64,000 nt of DNA from positions 1 to 64,000 of the forward strand of contig JAEEKA010000098.1 of assembly GCA_016282135.1 (NCBI GenBank). Direction: 5' to 3'. Of this stretch, positions 1 to 8,752 are shown piece after piece. Under the pieces are notes generated by a model. The model ran no database searches and had not been told where the DNA came from. It worked only from the letters and a program-made list of their open reading frames with translations. The stretch's first letter is position 1. Each line of letters opens with the position of its first letter. The DNA comes from Oscillospiraceae bacterium (GTDB lineage Bacteria; Bacillota; Clostridia; Oscillospirales; Oscillospiraceae). The translations under genes were made by a program, and so were the position numbers.

Positions 1-1611
1 ATGCAGTACCGTCTGATCAAGAAATATCTGGAAGAGCTCACCGACGAACAGACCCTGGTGGTCATGTCCGGCCATCCCCTGGGCCTGTTCCACTCCCATA
101 AGCTGGCCCCCCGCGTCATCATCTCCAACGGCCTGATGGTCGGCACGTTTGACGACCAGGAGAACTTCAACCGCGCCGCCGCGCTCGGCGTTGCTAACTA
201 CGGTCAGATGACCGCCGGCGGCTGGATGTACATCGGGCCGCAGGGCATCGTCCACGGCACGTTCAACACGCTGCTGAACGCCGGCCGTCTGAAGCTCGGC
301 ATCCCCAACGACAAGAACCTCGCCGGCAAGCTGTTCATCTCCGCCGGTCTTGGCGGCATGAGCGGCGCGCAGGGCAAGGCTGCCGAGATCGCCGGCGCCG
401 CCTCCATCATCGCCGAGGTGGACGACTCCCGCATCGACACCCGCTATACCCAGGGCTGGGTCAGCCACCGCACCGACAGTTTGGAAGAGGCTGTTGCCAT
501 CGCCCGGGAGCATCAGCAGTCCGGCAAGGCGTGCGCCGTGGCCTATCACGGCAACATCGTGGACCTGCTGGAGTATCTGTACGACCACAACGTCCATGTG
601 GATCTCATGAGCGACCAGACCTCCTGCCACGTGCCCTATGACGGCGGCTACTGTCCCCAGGGCCTGACCTTTGCCCAGCGCACCGAGATGCTGGACAAGG
701 ATCCCGAGACTTTCCGCAAGTTGGTGGACAAGACCCTGCAGCACCACTATGAGATGATCTGCAAGTTCCACGAGCGGGGCACCTATTTCTTCGACTACGG
801 CAACAGCTTCCTGAAGGCCGTGTATGATACCGGTGTCAAGAGCATCTGCAAGAACGGTGAGAACGACCTGGACGGCTTCATCTTCCCCTCCTACGTGGAG
901 GACATCCTGGGTCCGTGCCTGTTTGACTACGGCTATGGTCCCTTCCGCTGGTGCTGCCTGAGCCGGAATCCGGAGGACCTGGACAAGACCGACGCTGCCG
1001 CCGCCGAGTACATCCGCACCCACAACCGCCGCTATCAGGACCACGACAACTATGTCTGGGTCCGCGACGCCAAGGCCAACAAGCTGGTGGTTGGCACCCA
1101 GTGCCGCATCCTGTATCAGGACGCCATGGGCCGCATGAACATCGCCCTGAAGTTCAACGAGATGGTCCGCAACGGCGAGATCGGCCCCGTGATCCTGGGC
1201 CGTGACCACCACGACACCGGCGGCACCGACGCCCCCTTCCGGGAGACCTCCAACATCAAGGACGGCTCCAACATCATGGCCGAAATGGCCACCCAGTGCT
1301 ACGCCGGCAACGCGGCTCGCGGCATGAGCTATATCGCCCTCCACAACGGCGGCGGTACCGGCATCGGCCGGGCAATCAACGGCGGCTTCGGCATGGTTCT
1401 GGACGGCTCTGAGCGGGTGGACACCATTCTTCGGATGTCCATGCCCTGGGACACCATGGTGGGCGTGGCCCGCCGTGCCTGGGCCCGGAACGAGAACGCC
1501 CTGACCACCGCCGCGGAATACAACGGCATGTACGCCGGGAAGGACCACATTACCCTGCCCTATCTGGCGGACGACGCGGTCATCAACGCGGCCATGGAGG
1601 TTCTGAAATGA
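1..1611 (+). CDS. hutU: Urocanate hydratase, 5' end missing
   Basis: Urocanase converts urocanate to 4-imidazolone-5-propionate, step two of histidine degradation, in the cytoplasm, using tightly bound NAD. The 536 visible residues carry the hallmark YGQMTAGGWMYIGPQGIVHG segment (about residues 67-86), the GPFRWCCLS region and the C-terminal INGGFGMVLDGSERVD block. The first visible residues (RLIKKYLEELTDEQTLVV) align with an internal part of the long urocanase form of about 670 residues, so the ATG at base 1 is an internal methionine and roughly 130 residues lie outside the window. The stop overlaps the hutI start by four bases (ATGA), so translation is coupled. Identity is very secure; only the true start is unseen. 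Confidence 0.95.
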   Translation: MQYRLIKKYLEELTDEQTLVVMSGHPLGLFHSHKLAPRVIISNGLMVGTFDDQENFNRAAALGVANYGQMTAGGWMYIGPQGIVHGTFNTLLNAGRLKLGIPNDKNLAGKLFISAGLGGMSGAQGKAAEIAGAASIIAEVDDSRIDTRYTQGWVSHRTDSLEEAVAIAREHQQSGKACAVAYHGNIVDLLEYLYDHNVHVDLMSDQTSCHVPYDGGYCPQGLTFAQRTEMLDKDPETFRKLVDKTLQHHYEMICKFHERGTYFFDYGNSFLKAVYDTGVKSICKNGENDLDGFIFPSYVEDILGPCLFDYGYGPFRWCCLSRNPEDLDKTDAAAAEYIRTHNRRYQDHDNYVWVRDAKANKLVVGTQCRILYQDAMGRMNIALKFNEMVRNGEIGPVILGRDHHDTGGTDAPFRETSNIKDGSNIMAEMATQCYAGNAARGMSYIALHNGGGTGIGRAINGGFGMVLDGSERVDTILRMSMPWDTMVGVARRAWARNENALTTAAEYNGMYAGKDHITLPYLADDAVINAAMEVLK

Positions 1612-2837
1612 GCTCCCTGCTGATTCACAATGTCGGCATGCTGGCAACCCCGGAGGGCACGGAAGCCAGACGGGGCGCGGATCAGGGCAAACTCCGGGTG
1701 CTGGAAAACGCCTGGATCTACACAGAAAACGGGGAGATCATTTCCTACGGCACCGGCACGCCCCCCATCACCATGGGGGAAAAGCTGGACGCCGGCGGGC
1801 GGCTGGTCACTCCCGGTCTGGTGGACGCCCACACCCATCTGATCTTCGGGGGCTGGCGGCAGAATGAGCTGGCCATGAAGATTCGGAACGTGCCCTATCT
1901 GGACATTCTGGCTGCGGGCGGCGGCATTCTCTCCACGGTGAAATCCACCCACGCCGCCACGGAGAAGGAGCTGTCTGCCAAGGCCTCCGCCGCCCTGGAT
2001 GAAATGCTGCGCTTCGGCACCACCACCTGCGAGGCCAAGAGCGGCTACGGCCTGTGCTTGGACGAGGAGCTCAAGCAGCTCAGAGTCATCCAACAGCTGA
2101 ACAGGGAGCATCCCATGGACCTGGCCGCCACCTTCATGGGCGCCCACGCCCTGCCCCCGGAATTCAAGGAAAACCGGGAGGGCTATTTGAAGTTGCTGTG
2201 CGAGGAAATGATTCCCGCCGCAGCAAAGCAAAAGCTGGCGCGCTTCTGCGACGTGTTCTGTGAAACCGGCGTCTTTACCGCGGAGGAATCCCGGCGGATT
2301 CTGGAATGCGGCAAGGAAAACGGCCTGATTCCCAAGATTCACGCCGACGAGATTGATCCCATCGGCGGCTCCCGGCTTGCCGGGGAAATCGGGGCCATCT
2401 CCGCCGAGCATTTGATTGTCTGCCCCGAGGACGGCATTGACAGCATGGCCCGTGGCGGCACCATCGCCTGCCTGCTCCCCGCCACCAGCTTCTATCTCAA
2501 TTCCACCTACGCTCCCGCCCGGCGCATGATCGAAAAGGGCGTGCCCGTGGCCCTGGCCTCGGACTTCAATCCCGGCTCCTGCCCCTGTCTCAATTTGCAG
2601 CTGGTGATGAACATCGCCTGCCTGAAATACCGCCTGACCCCGGAAGAGGTTCTCACCGGCGTGACCTTGAATGCCGCCGCTGCCATCGCCATGGCAGACC
2701 AGGTGGGCTCCATCGACCGGGCCAAACAGGCGGACCTGGTGATCTGGGACGCCCCGGATCTCAACTATCTGTGTTATCGACTGGGCAGCAATCTGGCCCA
2801 CACCGTCATCAAAAAAGGAGTTATCTGCCATGGCTAA
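1608..2837 (+). CDS. hutI: Imidazolonepropionase
   Basis: This amidohydrolase-superfamily enzyme hydrolyses imidazolone-5-propionate to N-formimino-L-glutamate, step three of histidine catabolism. The 409 residues match the family length. The metal-binding DAHTHLIFGG motif sits near residue 73, followed by KSGYGL near 145, KIHADEID near 245 and the late ALASDFNPGSCP motif near 314, all typical of HutI. The ATG overlaps the hutU stop and the 3' end overlaps the next gene by eight bases, so it is the middle of a tightly coupled operon. Confidence 0.96.
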   Translation: MSSLLIHNVGMLATPEGTEARRGADQGKLRVLENAWIYTENGEIISYGTGTPPITMGEKLDAGGRLVTPGLVDAHTHLIFGGWRQNELAMKIRNVPYLDILAAGGGILSTVKSTHAATEKELSAKASAALDEMLRFGTTTCEAKSGYGLCLDEELKQLRVIQQLNREHPMDLAATFMGAHALPPEFKENREGYLKLLCEEMIPAAAKQKLARFCDVFCETGVFTAEESRRILECGKENGLIPKIHADEIDPIGGSRLAGEIGAISAEHLIVCPEDGIDSMARGGTIACLLPATSFYLNSTYAPARRMIEKGVPVALASDFNPGSCPCLNLQLVMNIACLKYRLTPEEVLTGVTLNAAAAIAMADQVGSIDRAKQADLVIWDAPDLNYLCYRLGSNLAHTVIKKGVICHG

Positions 2838-3738
2838 GATTATTGAATGCATCCCCAATTTCAGCGTCAGCAAGGAAGTTGATCCTGTTGTTTTCCAGGG
2901 TCTGGTGGACGTGGCCAACTCTGTCCCCGGCTGCACCCTGCTGAACGTTCAAACCGACGGCAGCCACAACCGCTGCGTCTTCACTCTGGTGGGCTCTCCC
3001 GCCGGCATCGAGGAAGTGGCTTTCCAACTCACCAAGAAGGCCACCGAGACCATCGACATGACCAAGCATCAGGGCCAGCATCCCCGCATGGGCGCCACCG
3101 ACGTGATTCCCTTCGTTCCCACCATGGACGTGACCCTGGAGGAGTGCATTGAGCTGTCCAAGCGGGTCGCCCAGCGGATCTGGGACGAGCTGCAGGTTCC
3201 CTCCTTCCTCTACGAGGATTCCGCCACCCGCCCCGAGCGCCGAAACCTGGCCAAGTGCCGGAAGGGTCAGTTTGAGGGCATGCCCGAGAAGCTGCTGGAG
3301 CCTGACTGGGCGCCCGACTACGGCGAGCGGAAGATTCACCCCACCGCCGGCATCACCGCCATCGGCGCGAGAATGCCTCTGATTGCTTTTAACGTCAATC
3401 TGGACACCGACAACCTGGAGATTGCCAAGGCCATAGCCAAGGCCATTCGCGGCTCCTCCGGCGGCTTCCAGTACTGCAAGGCCCTGGGCATTATGCTGGA
3501 GGATCGGAATATTGCTCAGGTCTCCATGAACATGGTGAACTATGAGGGCACTCCCCTGTTCTATGCCTACGAAATGATCCGGGCCCTGGCCGATCGCTAC
3601 GGCGTTCGCATCATTGGCTCCGAGCTGGTGGGCATCACCCCCGCCAAGGCGCTGATCGACTGCGCCGAGTACTACCTGAAGCTGGAGAACTTCAACTGCC
3701 GGGAGCAGGTCATGGAATACAGCCTGCTGGACATGTAA
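2830..3738 (+). CDS. ftcD: Glutamate formimidoyltransferase
   Basis: It moves the formimino group from formiminoglutamate to tetrahydrofolate, releasing glutamate. The 302 residues start MAKIIECIPNFS and contain the family signatures DGSHNRCVFTLVG and HQGQHPRMGATDVIPFVP (near residue 80), followed by IGARMPLIAFNVNLDT. It corresponds to the transferase half of the bifunctional animal FTCD enzyme; the cyclodeaminase half is the separate next gene, the usual clostridial arrangement. The start lies inside the end of hutI, implying coupled translation. Confidence 0.95.
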   Translation: MAKIIECIPNFSVSKEVDPVVFQGLVDVANSVPGCTLLNVQTDGSHNRCVFTLVGSPAGIEEVAFQLTKKATETIDMTKHQGQHPRMGATDVIPFVPTMDVTLEECIELSKRVAQRIWDELQVPSFLYEDSATRPERRNLAKCRKGQFEGMPEKLLEPDWAPDYGERKIHPTAGITAIGARMPLIAFNVNLDTDNLEIAKAIAKAIRGSSGGFQYCKALGIMLEDRNIAQVSMNMVNYEGTPLFYAYEMIRALADRYGVRIIGSELVGITPAKALIDCAEYYLKLENFNCREQVMEYSLLDM

Positions 3739-3751
3739 TCAGGAGGACACT

Positions 3752-4378
3752 ATGGAGCTTTCCGAACTGACTGTTCATTCCTTTGCGAATCTGCTGGGCT
3801 CTGACGCCCCCGCCCCTGGCGGAGGTTCCGCCGCGGCTCTGGCCGGTTCTTTGGGCGCCGCCCTCTCCGCCATGGTCAGCGCTCTGACCCTGGGCCGGAA
3901 AAAGTATGAAGAATATCAGGAGCTGGCCCAGGCCGGCTTCGACAAGGCCTCTGCTCTGAAGGAAGCCTTACTGGAGGCCATGGAGCGGGATACCGCTGTT
4001 TTCAACGACTTCTCGGCTGCCCTGGGCATGCCCAGGGCAACGCCGGAGGAAAAAGCCGCCCGTTCCGCTGCCATGCAGAAAGCGCTTGCCCTGTGCATCG
4101 AGTCTCCCCTGCACATGATGGAACTGTCCTTCGACGCCATGAAGCTGACCCAGGAGCTGCTCGGAAAGACAAATGCCAATGCCCTCAGCGATCTGGGCGT
4201 GGCCGCCCTGATGCTGGGCACTGCCGTTCAAGGGGCCTGGCTGAACGTACTGATCAACCTGGGCAGCCTCAAGGATGAGGCAGCCGCCGCTGCTTACCGC
4301 ACCAAGGGCGAGGAGCTGCTCAACGACACGCTGAACCTCTCCCGGGACGTTTACGAAAAGGTCGTCCGGGCGCTGTAA
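3752..4378 (+). CDS. fchA: Formiminotetrahydrofolate cyclodeaminase
   Basis: This enzyme cyclises 5-formimino-THF to 5,10-methenyl-THF with loss of ammonia, returning the one-carbon unit of histidine to the folate pool. The 208 residues carry the glycine-rich N-terminal signature APGGGSAAALAGSLGAALS (residues 19-37) of the FTCD_C fold and are otherwise helical, with the expected length. A ribosome site AGGAGG sits before the ATG, 13 bases after ftcD. It is the last gene of the hut operon and is followed by a strong hairpin terminator. Confidence 0.95.
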   Translation: MELSELTVHSFANLLGSDAPAPGGGSAAALAGSLGAALSAMVSALTLGRKKYEEYQELAQAGFDKASALKEALLEAMERDTAVFNDFSAALGMPRATPEEKAARSAAMQKALALCIESPLHMMELSFDAMKLTQELLGKTNANALSDLGVAALMLGTAVQGAWLNVLINLGSLKDEAAAAAYRTKGEELLNDTLNLSRDVYEKVVRAL

Positions 4379-4391
4379 AATCTTTGACGCA

Positions 4392-4426
4392 AAACGGGAC
4401 TGTCTCTCTGCGAGACAGTCCCGTTT
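4392..4426. terminator. Bidirectional terminator between fchA and the reverse transcriptase
   Basis: A perfect 15-bp stem (4392-4406 with 4412-4426) closes a five-base loop TCTGC. The arms begin AAA and end TTT, so it can work on both strands. It separates the convergent hut operon and reverse transcriptase gene. Confidence 0.85.
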
Positions 4427-4429
4427 GAA

Positions 4430-5638
4430 CTATTCAGTTTTTCCCTCCAGGTGGGCGTAATAGGCGTGAACCAGACTGCGGTAGCCCAGAGCTTTCAAGT
4501 CCTCATAGCGGACGTTAAAGCGAGCCTTGGTCCGCTTCCCGCTGATCAGGACGCGAAGGCAGTCCTGGGCGTAACAGTCAATCGCGTGCAGGGACTCCGT
4601 GGTGGTAATCACAGAGAAAAACCAACTGCTCCAGCTCAGCTCACTGCCGGTGGGCGTCTCCAGCAGCTTCCGGTTAAAGATACGGATAAAGGCGGAAGCC
4701 GCCTGCTGTCCCGTGTGACCGGTCCGGTCCCGCCAGCGTGACAGAGCCCGGGTTTTTCGGCGCATCTTGGCTTTCAGCTTATCCAGGGTTGCGGGAGCGA
4801 TGTCGATCTCTCCGTTTTTGCAGCAGAAGCCAAGAAACGTCCATCCGGTTTCCGGGGTGTAAAAAGTCTCCTTCGCCGGATTCAGCAGCAGCCCGCGCGC
4901 GCCCAGGATACTCCTCAGTCGGGCCGAGTGGGCCTCTGTCTCTGCCTGGGTGGGAGCAAAGAGAATGATATCGTCGGAATAGCGGGCGTAGGGAATGCCC
5001 AGGCAAGAAAACTCCCGATCCAGGTTTTGAAGATAGAGGTTGGCATAGAAGGCGGACAGAGGCGTTCCCGCCATGATTCCCTTCTGCTCCCGAAGCTCCC
5101 TGCCGTTTTCCAGCACCCGGGGCTCCCGCAGCAGAGCAGACAGGAACGCATACAGCGCAGGATCCTCCGAGAGCGTCCGCTCCAGCTCCGGCAGAAAGCG
5201 GTCCACGTCGATGGAGTTAAAATAGTTGCTGATGTCGGCCTTATAGGCATACATGGTTCGCAGGCCCGGCACAGCAAGCAGGGACCGAATGGCATCCTTT
5301 GCGGTCCGGCCCGGGCGGAATGAGTAGAGGCCAGGGGAAAACAGACCGTCATAGCGGCGCAGCAGCAGCCAGGTCAGCAGCTTGAGCAGGGTGTTTTCCG
5401 GCTCCGGATAGATATAGACGATCCGTTTCTTCTCTGAATGGAGCTTAGAGATCACGGCCCGCCGGGGCAGCGGAAAGGTCTCTCCCCTGCTGACCGCCTC
5501 GCAAACGGACAGATAGTCCCGGCGGTCAATGTATTCCCGCAGCGCTTTGGTTTCATCCTTGGGCCGGACCAGGCCGATCTTATATTGATAAAAAGCTTCC
5601 CAGGTCTCGACCCGGGAAAGCTCGTCCAACAGCGACAT
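4430..5638 (-). CDS. Stand-alone reverse transcriptase of unknown function
   Basis: A 402-residue RNA-directed DNA polymerase. The palm motifs are visible: the first catalytic Asp in YKADISNYF (D135), the G-(IMA)-GTPLSAFYANLYL block (residues 187-203), and the catalytic YSDD (220-223), a serine variant of the usual YADD/YVDD. A group II intron-like thumb start WTFLGFC follows at 266-272, with a basic helix after it. No maturase X domain, HNH/En domain or intron RNA is seen nearby, and the retron motifs NAxxH and VTG are absent. The start is supported by GGAGAG six bases before the ATG. It lies downstream of a small unknown protein on the same strand, separated by a structured spacer. It may belong to the group II-like or 'unknown group' RTs, some of which act in phage defence; that role is inference. 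Confidence 0.85.
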   Translation of the reverse strand: MSLLDELSRVETWEAFYQYKIGLVRPKDETKALREYIDRRDYLSVCEAVSRGETFPLPRRAVISKLHSEKKRIVYIYPEPENTLLKLLTWLLLRRYDGLFSPGLYSFRPGRTAKDAIRSLLAVPGLRTMYAYKADISNYFNSIDVDRFLPELERTLSEDPALYAFLSALLREPRVLENGRELREQKGIMAGTPLSAFYANLYLQNLDREFSCLGIPYARYSDDIILFAPTQAETEAHSARLRSILGARGLLLNPAKETFYTPETGWTFLGFCCKNGEIDIAPATLDKLKAKMRRKTRALSRWRDRTGHTGQQAASAFIRIFNRKLLETPTGSELSWSSWFFSVITTTESLHAIDCYAQDCLRVLISGKRTKARFNVRYEDLKALGYRSLVHAYYAHLEGKTE

Positions 5639-5665
5639 AGACTACTCTCCAATCAATTCAAGCCA

Positions 5666-5736
5666 GTAGGGGCCGATGCCTGCATCGGCCCACTCTGTCG
5701 CCCGGAAACGAGGGCGGATGCGGGCGTCCGCCCCTA
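5666..5736. repeat. Composite palindromic element bounded by GTAGGGG/CCCCTAC
   Basis: The element begins GTAGGGGC and ends GCCCCTAC. Inside are two hairpins: 5670-5678 with 5683-5691 (9 bp perfect) and 5712-5721 with 5724-5733 (9 of 10 bp). Similar hairpins with a CTAC end recur at 22343-22364, 26728-26798 and 38137-38186, so this is a dispersed small repeat. Confidence 0.6.
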
Positions 5737-5765
5737 CGATTCATGGGCCGGAAATCGTTACGAAA

Positions 5766-5901
5766 AAAAACAGAAAGAGAAGGCGTTAAAGCCCGGAAAA
5801 TTCCGGGATGTACCAGACCGTACACAAGCCGGCTGCCTGCGAAGCCAAGGATGGCTCGTGCCGGGTCCGCCGCAGGCGCAGAGCGTTCTCTTTCTGTTTT
5901 T
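5766..5901. repeat. 136-bp element bounded by 16-bp inverted repeats
   Basis: Arms 5766-5781 and 5886-5901 are perfect 16-base inverted repeats rich in A on one side and T on the other. The 104 bases between them contain smaller hairpins, including CCCGGAAAATTCCGGG at 5792-5807. It could be a MITE-like repeat, an elaborate terminator for the upstream minus-strand gene, or a folded RNA linked to the RT. Confidence 0.5.
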
Positions 5902-5939
5902 CACTTGTTTGGGGCGGGCCGGTATGCCCGCAGAGCTGT

Positions 5940-6467
5940 TCAGCAGCCCAGCGCTTTGCGAATGCGGTCCGTCACATAGGAACGGGTGTTCCACCAGCCG
6001 TCTACGTCGTAGTAAAACCGCAGATAGGGGATTCCCTGCTTCTGGCAGTCCCGGCGGACCTTGTAAACCTCATTGGACCTGGAAAGGAGCTCCACCACCA
6101 GAAGCGGGCCCGCTCCCTGGGTGAAGGTATAGGCGTGTACGCCGCAGGCAAGGGGGTTCTCCTGCCGGTTCACGTGATAATCGGAAAACTCATGGCGGAA
6201 GATGTCCTCGAAATACTCCCGGAAATTCCCGGAATAGTTATACTGGTTGGGCTCATTGGGCATGCGCTCTCCCCAGGAAACCCCGGAAGGACCTTCATAT
6301 ACCGGTTCAGGTTGACGATTCTGGGCGGGTGCGGACCAGGTGTTCTGTGCGGAGGCAGGCTCAGGCCGAGCAGGCTTGTCAGGCTGCGCGTCCTTCCCTT
6401 GGATCAGATCGACAACGTCGGAGAGCGTGGGCTTCTTGCCGCCCAGCAGCTTGGAAAGCAGACTCAT
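5940..6467 (-). CDS. Hypothetical protein, possible nuclease-like fold
   Basis: I do not recognise this 175-residue protein with confidence. Residues 1-60 are a polar, Pro/Gln-rich tail after a short N-terminal helix (SLLSKLLGGKKPTLSDVVDL). The C-terminal half is well ordered: helix FREYFEDIFRHEF (82-94), strand PLLVVELLSRS (121-131), then CQKQGIPYLRFYYDVDGWW (141-159). The strand-helix-'GIPYLRF' pattern resembles DUF2726/restriction-endonuclease-like proteins, but a full D-ExK set cannot be assigned. AGGAGG precedes the ATG and a consensus promoter lies 60 bases upstream. It is the gene before the RT on the same strand. Confidence 0.65.
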   Translation of the reverse strand: MSLLSKLLGGKKPTLSDVVDLIQGKDAQPDKPARPEPASAQNTWSAPAQNRQPEPVYEGPSGVSWGERMPNEPNQYNYSGNFREYFEDIFRHEFSDYHVNRQENPLACGVHAYTFTQGAGPLLVVELLSRSNEVYKVRRDCQKQGIPYLRFYYDVDGWWNTRSYVTDRIRKALGC

Positions 6468-6524
6468 AAAGCGTTCCTCCTTCTCGGATTGTACATTACG
6501 GCATTATATTTGATTTCTTGGTTC

Positions 6525-6553
6525 ATTATACAAATATTGAAGCGGAATGTCAA
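6525..6553 (-). promoter_or_regulatory. Consensus sigma-A promoter for the hypothetical gene and perhaps the RT
   Basis: On the minus strand TTGACA (6548-6553) and TATAAT (6525-6530) are separated by exactly 17 bases, a perfect match to the housekeeping consensus. Confidence 0.85.
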
Positions 6554-6625
6554 TACCGCGGCTCAGCAAAGAATAACAGGATGTTTCTTTTTTTGCTTTT
6601 TTCTATAGCATTCCACGAAAAAATA

Positions 6626-6634
6626 TGCTATAAT
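6626..6634 (+). promoter_or_regulatory. Extended -10 element upstream of the Na/Pi transporter
   Basis: TGCTATAAT (TATAAT at 6629-6634 with an extended TG) lies 40 bases before the start codon. No good -35 box is present, which is common with extended -10 promoters. Confidence 0.6.
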
Positions 6635-6674
6635 CCACGATGAGGTAGAATAAATACAGGAAGGGCTTGGGAAT

Positions 6675-8504
6675 ATGGACATCTTTAACGTTATCTCTCT
6701 GCTGGGCGGCCTTGCCATGTTCCTCTATGGCATGCGCCTGATGGGAGACTCCCTGAAGGAAAACTCCTCCGGTACCTTGAAGGTCGTCATGAGTCGGGTT
6801 ACCGACAATGCTGTGAAGGCCTTCCTGCTGGGCGTGTTGGTAACCGCCCTGATCCAGTCCTCCACCGCCACCATTGTCATCACCGCCGGTCTGGTCAGCG
6901 CCGGAATTTTGACGATTCATCAGTCCCTCGGCATCATCATCGGCGCAAACCTGGGCACTACGATCACCGGCCAGATCATCCGCCTGCTGGATATTGACGC
7001 CTCCGGTCCCTCCCTTTTGCGTTTCCTCCAGCCCTCCACTCTGGCACCCATCGCGCTGATTATCGGCATCGTGCTGATTATGGGGAGCTTCTTCAAGAAC
7101 GCCAGGTCCGTAGGCAATATCGCCATTGGTTTCGGCATTCTGTTCTCCGGCCTGCTGAACATGTCCGGTGCGGTCAACACCCTGGTCCAATCCGGCTCCG
7201 CCGAAAAGCTGTTTTCCAGCCTGGGAGACAGCCCCTTCTTAGGCTATCTGGCCGGTGCTGGCGTGGCCTTCGTCCTGCAAAGCTCCTCCGCCACCATCGG
7301 TATTCTGCAGGCCTTCTCCGCCACGGGGATGTTCGCCTTCCGGTCTGTCTACGCCATTATCGTGGGCGTTTATCTGGGCGACTGCGTCACAACCGCAATT
7401 GTATGCTCCATCGGCGCAAAGCCGGACGCCCGACGGGTCGGCATTGTGAATATCCTCTATAATCTGGGGAAGTCTGTGCTGGTTTTGGCGGGCGTCTCCA
7501 TTGTTCACAGCCTTGGTCTGCTGGACAGCTTGTGGGACAAAACCGCCAACTCCGGCGTCATCGCCAATGTCAACACCGTTTTTAATCTGCTCTCCGCGGC
7601 GGCGCTGCTGCCCCTGGTACGGGTCTTTGAGAAGCTCAGCTTTAAAATTGTCAAAAATCCGGTTCCGACCACAGATCAGCCCGAGCAGGAAAGCCGCTTC
7701 AAGTCCGCAGTGGACGCACTGAACCCGGTCTTCTTCGACACGCCCGCTCTGGCCTTCCAAAGCTGCTATAACCTGCTTTTAACTGTCTTTGCCGCGGCCC
7801 GGACCAACATTGAGCGTTCCTTCAACCTGCTGGTAAGGTACGACGAGGCCGTCCACAAGGAGCTTCTGGCCGACGAGGATGAAATCGACCGGATGACCGA
7901 CAATGTGAGCAACTACCTGGTCCGCTTTCTGCCCCACCTGCAAAATGAATACCACGTTTCCATTATGGACCAGTATTTCAAAGTCACCTCGGAATTTGAA
8001 CGTCTGGGCGACCATGCCGTAAACATCGCCGAACACGCGGCCACCCTGCATCGAAACAACACCACGCTGTCCGCCGTGGCCCTGTCGGAGCTGGCCGTGC
8101 TGGAAAGCGCGGTGGGGCACGTGCTGGATGAATCGGAACTGACCTTCCGCCGACGGGACGTGATTGCGGCCCGCCAGATCGAACCTCTGGTTCAGGTGAT
8201 GAAGGATCTGATCGCTGTGCTGAAGCGAAATCACCTGAAGCGCATGGGCACCGGTGAATGCAGCATCTTCTCCAACTCCACCTACACAGATCTGCTCATA
8301 GAGTTCCAGCGGATCGGCGACGTTTGCTCCAACGTGGGAATCGCCACCATCGTCCGGGTCCACCCGGAGCTGGCCGACCACGAGCACGTCTACTTCGACC
8401 GACTCCACGAGGGCGGCGACAAGGTATTCGACGCCGCCTACCAGCGCACCCGCCAGCGTTACTTCTCCCTCCTGCCGGGCGCTTCCGTCTCACCGGAATT
8501 ATAA
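6675..8504 (+). CDS. Na/Pi cotransporter family protein with C-terminal PhoU domain
   Basis: A 609-residue membrane protein of the NptA/YjbB type, predicted to bring in phosphate with sodium. The N-terminal half holds two inverted membrane repeats, each with the signature QSSTAT (near residue 61) or QSSSAT (near 202). From about residue 350 a soluble helical domain follows with PhoU-like segments (FERLGDHAVNIAEHA near 437 and FQRIGDVCSNVGIA near 540). The ribosome site AGGAAGGG precedes the ATG. A paralogue lies at 54059-55810 beside a PhoB/PhoR pair; this copy stands alone. Confidence 0.9.
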   Translation: MDIFNVISLLGGLAMFLYGMRLMGDSLKENSSGTLKVVMSRVTDNAVKAFLLGVLVTALIQSSTATIVITAGLVSAGILTIHQSLGIIIGANLGTTITGQIIRLLDIDASGPSLLRFLQPSTLAPIALIIGIVLIMGSFFKNARSVGNIAIGFGILFSGLLNMSGAVNTLVQSGSAEKLFSSLGDSPFLGYLAGAGVAFVLQSSSATIGILQAFSATGMFAFRSVYAIIVGVYLGDCVTTAIVCSIGAKPDARRVGIVNILYNLGKSVLVLAGVSIVHSLGLLDSLWDKTANSGVIANVNTVFNLLSAAALLPLVRVFEKLSFKIVKNPVPTTDQPEQESRFKSAVDALNPVFFDTPALAFQSCYNLLLTVFAAARTNIERSFNLLVRYDEAVHKELLADEDEIDRMTDNVSNYLVRFLPHLQNEYHVSIMDQYFKVTSEFERLGDHAVNIAEHAATLHRNNTTLSAVALSELAVLESAVGHVLDESELTFRRRDVIAARQIEPLVQVMKDLIAVLKRNHLKRMGTGECSIFSNSTYTDLLIEFQRIGDVCSNVGIATIVRVHPELADHEHVYFDRLHEGGDKVFDAAYQRTRQRYFSLLPGASVSPEL

Positions 8505-8677
8505 TACTATTCTCAGATAAAACCATTCAGTCTCTTTGCGGTCAGCTTTGTGCCATACTTCGTTGTCGTCCTTGCCGGGCGTCAAGCCCGCCTGCGTCCT
8601 CCGCCTCATCTGACGCAAATCTGCCTTGCAAATCTTTTTGAAGCGTTTTATCAGCGAATAGTATAAAAACGTGAACA

Positions 8678-8720
8678 CAAGGACCACCGGCCTGCTGGAA
8701 TGGCAGGCCGGTGGTCCTTG
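8678..8720 (-). terminator. Terminator of the L,D-transpeptidase gene
   Basis: A perfect 18-bp stem (8678-8695 with 8703-8720) with a seven-base loop. On the minus strand it is followed by a T-containing tail. The rest of the 248-base gap after the transporter (8505-8677) shows no gene. Confidence 0.85.
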
Positions 8721-8752
8721 CTGTTACGGTAAAGCTTCGGAAAACAGCCGCA

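Larger units (their letters stand above)
5639..5939. other. Gene-free structured spacer upstream of the reverse transcriptase
   Basis: This 301-base stretch holds no convincing gene. It contains two small palindromes at 5666-5736, a perfect short palindrome at 5792-5807, and two 16-bp inverted arms at 5766-5781 and 5886-5901. If the minus strand is read through from the upstream gene, all of this would be a folded leader in front of the RT mRNA. Confidence 0.6.

Noticed and set aside
1..3. ATG at base 1 as the true start of hutU
   Set aside because: The following residues align with the interior of urocanase, so the gene start lies upstream of the window.
4430..5939. Retron (RT plus msr-msd) interpretation of the RT locus
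   Set aside because: The RT lacks the NAxxH and VTG retron motifs, and no conserved msr-type stems next to a branching G were recognised; the inverted arms alone are not enough.
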